From assembly GCA_020632655.1 (NCBI GenBank), contig JACKFD010000002.1:310001-374000 (forward strand): 64,000 nt of DNA, written 5' to 3'. The stretch is from Spirochaetaceae bacterium (GTDB lineage: Bacteria; Myxococcota_A; UBA9160; UBA4427). The position numbers and the translations under genes are program-made. Positions 61,656 to 64,000 of the stretch are shown here, piece by piece. The notes beneath the pieces are model-generated. The model was not told where the DNA came from. It was given only the letters and a program-made list of their open reading frames with translations, and ran no database searches. The first letter of the stretch is position 1; every line of letters begins with the position of its first letter.

Positions 61656-63089
61656 CTAGCTCTCGCTGGTCGCGAGCTTGCGGGAGGCGAGGCCGGCCTC
61701 GGCGAAGGCGCCGCGCGGCTCCTCCATGAAGCCCGGGGATCCCGCCAGGTCGTAGGCGTGCATGCCGTGCTCGCCGAGGTCGAGGCCTTCGAGCTCCTCC
61801 TCCTCGCTGACCCGCAGACCGACCGTCGCCTTGAGCGTCAGGAAGATCGCGGCGGCGCAGACCACCGTGAAGACGCCGTAGCAGAGGACGCCGTAGGCCT
61901 GGATGAGCAGGCTGTGCTCCGGGTTCGTCGAGAAGATCCCGACCGCCAGCGTGCCCCAGATGCCGCAGGTGAGGTGGACCGAGATCGCACCGACCGGATC
62001 GTCGATCTTGAGCTTGTCGAAGGTGAGGACCGAGCCCACGACCAGCACGCCCGCGATCACGCCGACCAGGATGGCGCTCGTCGGGTTGATGACGTCCGCA
62101 CCGGCCGTGATGCCGACGAGGCCGGCGAGGATGCCGTTCAGCGCCATCGAGAGGTCCGGCTTCGAGCTCACGAAGGTGTAGGCGATCATCGCGCCGATGC
62201 CGCCGGCCGCGGCCGCCAGACAGGTCGTGACGAGCACGAAGGAGGTCGCCGCCGGATCGGCCGAGAGGACCGAGCCGCCGTTGAACCCGAACCATCCGAG
62301 CCAGAGCATGAAGACGCCGATCGTCGAGAGGGGCATCGAGCTGCCGGGGATCGGCGTGATGTTGCCCTTCTTGTCGTACTTGCCGAGCCGGGCGCCGAGG
62401 ACGAGCGCGCCGATCAACGCACCCCAGCCACCGACCGAGTGGACGAGCGTCGAGCCGGCGAAGTCGTAGAAGCCCGCCGCGTCGAGGAAGCCCGTGCCCC
62501 ACTTCCAGGAGCCGGCGATCGGGTAGACGAGCGCTACGAAGATCACGGAGAAGATCATGAACGAGCTGAGCTTGATCCGCTCCGCGACCGCGCCCGACAC
62601 GATCGTCGCCGCCGTCGCCGCGAACATCGCCTGGAAGAGGAAGTCGGTCCAGTAGGTGTAGCCACCGCCGACGTAGTCGATCGTGTTCGCCCCCTCGGCG
62701 AAGCCCGCTCCGAGGCCGAAGCCCGCGAAGCCGAGCAGCCCGCCGATCAGGTTGAACTCGCCCGGGTACATCAGATTGAAGCCCACCAGGAAGTAGGTCA
62801 GGATGCCCGTGCAGATGATGAAGGTGTTCTTGAACAGGATGTTGGTCGTGTTCTTGGCCCGCGTGAGGCCGGACTCGACCATGGCGAAGCCCAGGTGCAT
62901 GATGAACACCAGGGCTGCCGAGAGCATCATCCACACGTTGTTGGCCGTGAAGAGCGCGCCATTCGCCGCCGCGGAGACCTCCTCGACGGTCGGGGTCTCG
63001 GCCATCGCCGAGCCCGCGAGGAGCAGGCTCGTCGCGACGAGCGTGGCGCCACCGAGTGCGCCGATCTTGATAGGCAGTCTGCGAAACAT
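61656..63089 (-). CDS. amt: Ammonium transporter
   Basis: A 477-residue Amt. A cleavable signal (LVATSLLLAGSAMAE) is followed by eleven membrane helices. Signatures include NNVWMMLSAALVFIMHLGFAMVESGLTR, GSTLVHSVGGWGALIGALVLGAR and MLWLGWFGFNGGS, with the conserved histidines of the channel (VHSVGG and VHLTCG). The ATG lies behind GGAG; a longer frame starting at 63221 is not supported. A sigma-54 promoter lies 116 bases upstream. GlnK follows. It imports ammonium at low nitrogen. Confidence 0.95.
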   Translation of the reverse strand: MFRRLPIKIGALGGATLVATSLLLAGSAMAETPTVEEVSAAANGALFTANNVWMMLSAALVFIMHLGFAMVESGLTRAKNTTNILFKNTFIICTGILTYFLVGFNLMYPGEFNLIGGLLGFAGFGLGAGFAEGANTIDYVGGGYTYWTDFLFQAMFAATAATIVSGAVAERIKLSSFMIFSVIFVALVYPIAGSWKWGTGFLDAAGFYDFAGSTLVHSVGGWGALIGALVLGARLGKYDKKGNITPIPGSSMPLSTIGVFMLWLGWFGFNGGSVLSADPAATSFVLVTTCLAAAAGGIGAMIAYTFVSSKPDLSMALNGILAGLVGITAGADVINPTSAILVGVIAGVLVVGSVLTFDKLKIDDPVGAISVHLTCGIWGTLAVGIFSTNPEHSLLIQAYGVLCYGVFTVVCAAAIFLTLKATVGLRVSEEEELEGLDLGEHGMHAYDLAGSPGFMEEPRGAFAEAGLASRKLATSES

Positions 63090-63562
63090 CTTGATCTCCA
63101 GGTGGGGAACGAGCGAGAGGGTTCGGGGTCTTGGTCCTGCAAGCGACGTCCGCATGGCTTCCCCGAGCCCACGCGACCGATCGCGCTGTGTCGCGAGCCG
63201 ATAAAGCAATGGACATGCCAAGCGCGGCGGAGGGGCGACTCGGCCGTATCAGGCCCGAATGGGCCACCTAGAGCACGATCGTGCGGAGCGGATCCGCCCA
63301 GGCGTGCGGCCGGCTGCACGGAATGGCATCAGCCGTGCCCAGGGAAGGAGCAACCCGCGGGTGAATGCTCGGTCTCGGGGCGTGGGGGCCAGGGGGGGCG
63401 CCGGCCTCCGCGGTCTTCGGGTGCGCCGTCGCGCACCCCGGCCGCCGCCGCGGCGGCAGGCGACTCGCGGCTCGTCGGCAACCCGGCTCGGGCCGCTCCG
63501 CCTGCTTCAAGGGGGCCGGAATCGCGGTCGAAGAGCCGACCCGAGGAGCATTCCGCGGAACC
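63090..63562. other. Regulatory gap between amt and the sensor gene
   Basis: A 473-bp stretch without a supportable gene. It holds the sigma-54 promoter for amt on the minus strand (63205-63220), a 12-bp perfect palindrome GCACGATCGTGC at 63273-63284, and two GC-rich hairpins near 63421-63457. I found no clear enhancer for NtrC at full consensus. The palindrome may be an operator for an unknown regulator. Confidence 0.6.
63205..63220 (-). promoter_or_regulatory. Sigma-54 promoter of amt
   Basis: On the minus strand TGGCATGTCCATTGCT matches the sigma-54 consensus: TGGCA(C/T) at -24, then 5 bases, then TTGCT at -12. It lies 116 bases upstream of the amt start and points toward it, as expected for an NtrC-controlled nitrogen operon. 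Confidence 0.75.
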
Positions 63563-64000
63563 ATGGTGTCGACTTCCCTGATTCCATTCGTGGCGCTGCT
63601 CGTCTCGGCCGCGTTCGGGGCGATCTCCGTGGCGTGGAAGTCCGGGCGGCGCGAGACCGCGCCGCTCACGGCGATCTTCGCCTGCACGGGATTCTGGGCC
63701 CTCACGAACCTGCTCGCCTCGATCGAGTCCGATCCCGCGACGGCCGCGCGCTTTCTCGTCTTCGCCCACGTTCCGGCCCTGCTGCTCGGCCCCGCGACCC
63801 TCGCCCTGCTCGAGGTGATCTCACCGGATCCCGCCGGACGAAGGCGGCGAGCCGTCCGGGTGACCGCGGCCATCGCCGTCTGCCTCGGCCTCGTCGCAGC
63901 GGTCCTACCGGGCTCCCTGCACGGCGTCCGCGCGACGGCCTGGGGATGGATGCCGCGCTTCGGCTGGCCTTCGCTCGTGATCATGCCGGTCGGGATGATC
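63563..64000 (+). CDS. 7TM sensor protein N terminus (partial), likely histidine kinase
   Basis: An open frame of 146 codons runs off the window end. It has five hydrophobic segments in order (IPFVALLVSAAFGAISVAW, PLTAIFACTGFWALTNLLA, FVFAHVPALLLGPATLALL-type, VTAAIAVCLGLVAAVLPG and LVIMPVGMI), like the N-terminal 7TM sensor domain of bacterial histidine kinases. The kinase part is not visible. Beside Amt and GlnK it may be a nitrogen sensor, which is an inference. The ATG follows a weak GCGGAA. Confidence 0.6.
   Translation, partial: MVSTSLIPFVALLVSAAFGAISVAWKSGRRETAPLTAIFACTGFWALTNLLASIESDPATAARFLVFAHVPALLLGPATLALLEVISPDPAGRRRRAVRVTAAIAVCLGLVAAVLPGSLHGVRATAWGWMPRFGWPSLVIMPVGMI

Noticed and set aside
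63273..63284. Palindrome GCACGATCGTGC as an NtrC enhancer
   Set aside because: NtrC sites are about 17 bp with a 5-base centre (TGCACC-N5-GGTGCA). This 12-bp palindrome has the wrong spacing.
61095..63581. Plus-strand frame of over 800 codons over amt and glnK
   Set aside because: It is rich in Arg, Asp and Glu, is the reverse-complement shadow of amt and contains no recognisable domain.

Overview
The window is a GC-rich (roughly 70%), densely packed bacterial chromosome segment with about 57 protein genes, one tRNA gene and no phage, insertion sequence, rRNA or CRISPR array. TonB/ExbBD, a TonB-dependent receptor and many lipoproteins show a Gram-negative cell. The mix of cytochromes P450, luciferase-like (F420/FMN) monooxygenases, CaiB/BaiF CoA transferase, crotonase, sterol desaturase-like hydroxylase, PEP-CTERM proteins and a sigma-54 promoter is typical of uncultured Myxococcota or other 'deltaproteobacterial' lineages. 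That placement is an inference, not a demonstrated identification. Genes are often joined by 4-base stop/start overlaps (ATGA, GTGA, TTGA and perhaps CTGA).

Layout. 1-3.8 kb: end of an operon (DUF4129-like fragment, DUF4350, MoxR ATPase, DUF58). 3.9-9.0 kb: a molybdopterin oxidoreductase, convergent with a CoA transferase plus thiamine-diphosphate lyase pair that looks like an acyl-CoA or oxalate-type degradation module. 9.3-13.9 kb: small envelope lipoproteins, a luciferase-like enzyme, a divergent pair of related envelope proteins sharing a 22-bp start region, and an M48/TPR peptidase. 13.9-21.5 kb: P450 plus sterol desaturase-like hydroxylase, an F420-type enzyme, an SGNH hydrolase whose stop codon lies inside tRNA-Arg(UCU), a second unusual P450, and an EamA exporter.

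21.5-31.7 kb is a bidirectional heme/iron acquisition island. Leftward: TonB-dependent receptor, a DNRLRE/PEP-CTERM surface protein, HemP and TonB. Rightward: HutX-like carrier, HmuT-HmuU-HmuV ABC importer, an unrecognised histidine-rich 207-residue protein, a second PEP-CTERM protein, ExbB and ExbD. A clear AT-rich Fur-type operator lies over the divergent promoter. Together the genes could capture heme or iron at the surface, energise outer-membrane passage, cross the inner membrane and handle heme in the cytosol. The two PEP-CTERM proteins and the unknown protein are the most interesting non-standard parts.

31.7-39 kb: small membrane protein, glutathionyl-hydroquinone reductase, pirin, a cysteine-less thioredoxin-fold protein and a TauD dioxygenase joined by a tandemly triplicated 39-bp stop/SD/start junction, a Gfo/Idh/MocA dehydrogenase, PilZ, and an FG-GAP repeat protein with a long Ser-Thr-Gly linker. 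39-54.8 kb: SirB1-like protein, M28 peptidase with PDZ, an FadH-like flavoenzyme, an SDR, two paralogous single-subunit molybdopterin oxidoreductases, a MocR regulator, DAHP synthase, an enoyl-CoA hydratase and an ArgD-like aminotransferase. 54.9-61.1 kb: FHA-GAF-adenylate cyclase, GNAT, TetR, gamma-carbonic anhydrase, TraB/GumN lipoprotein and a quinone oxidoreductase. 61.2-64 kb: a nitrogen module (Amt and GlnK behind a sigma-54 promoter) and the start of a 7TM sensor protein cut by the window end.
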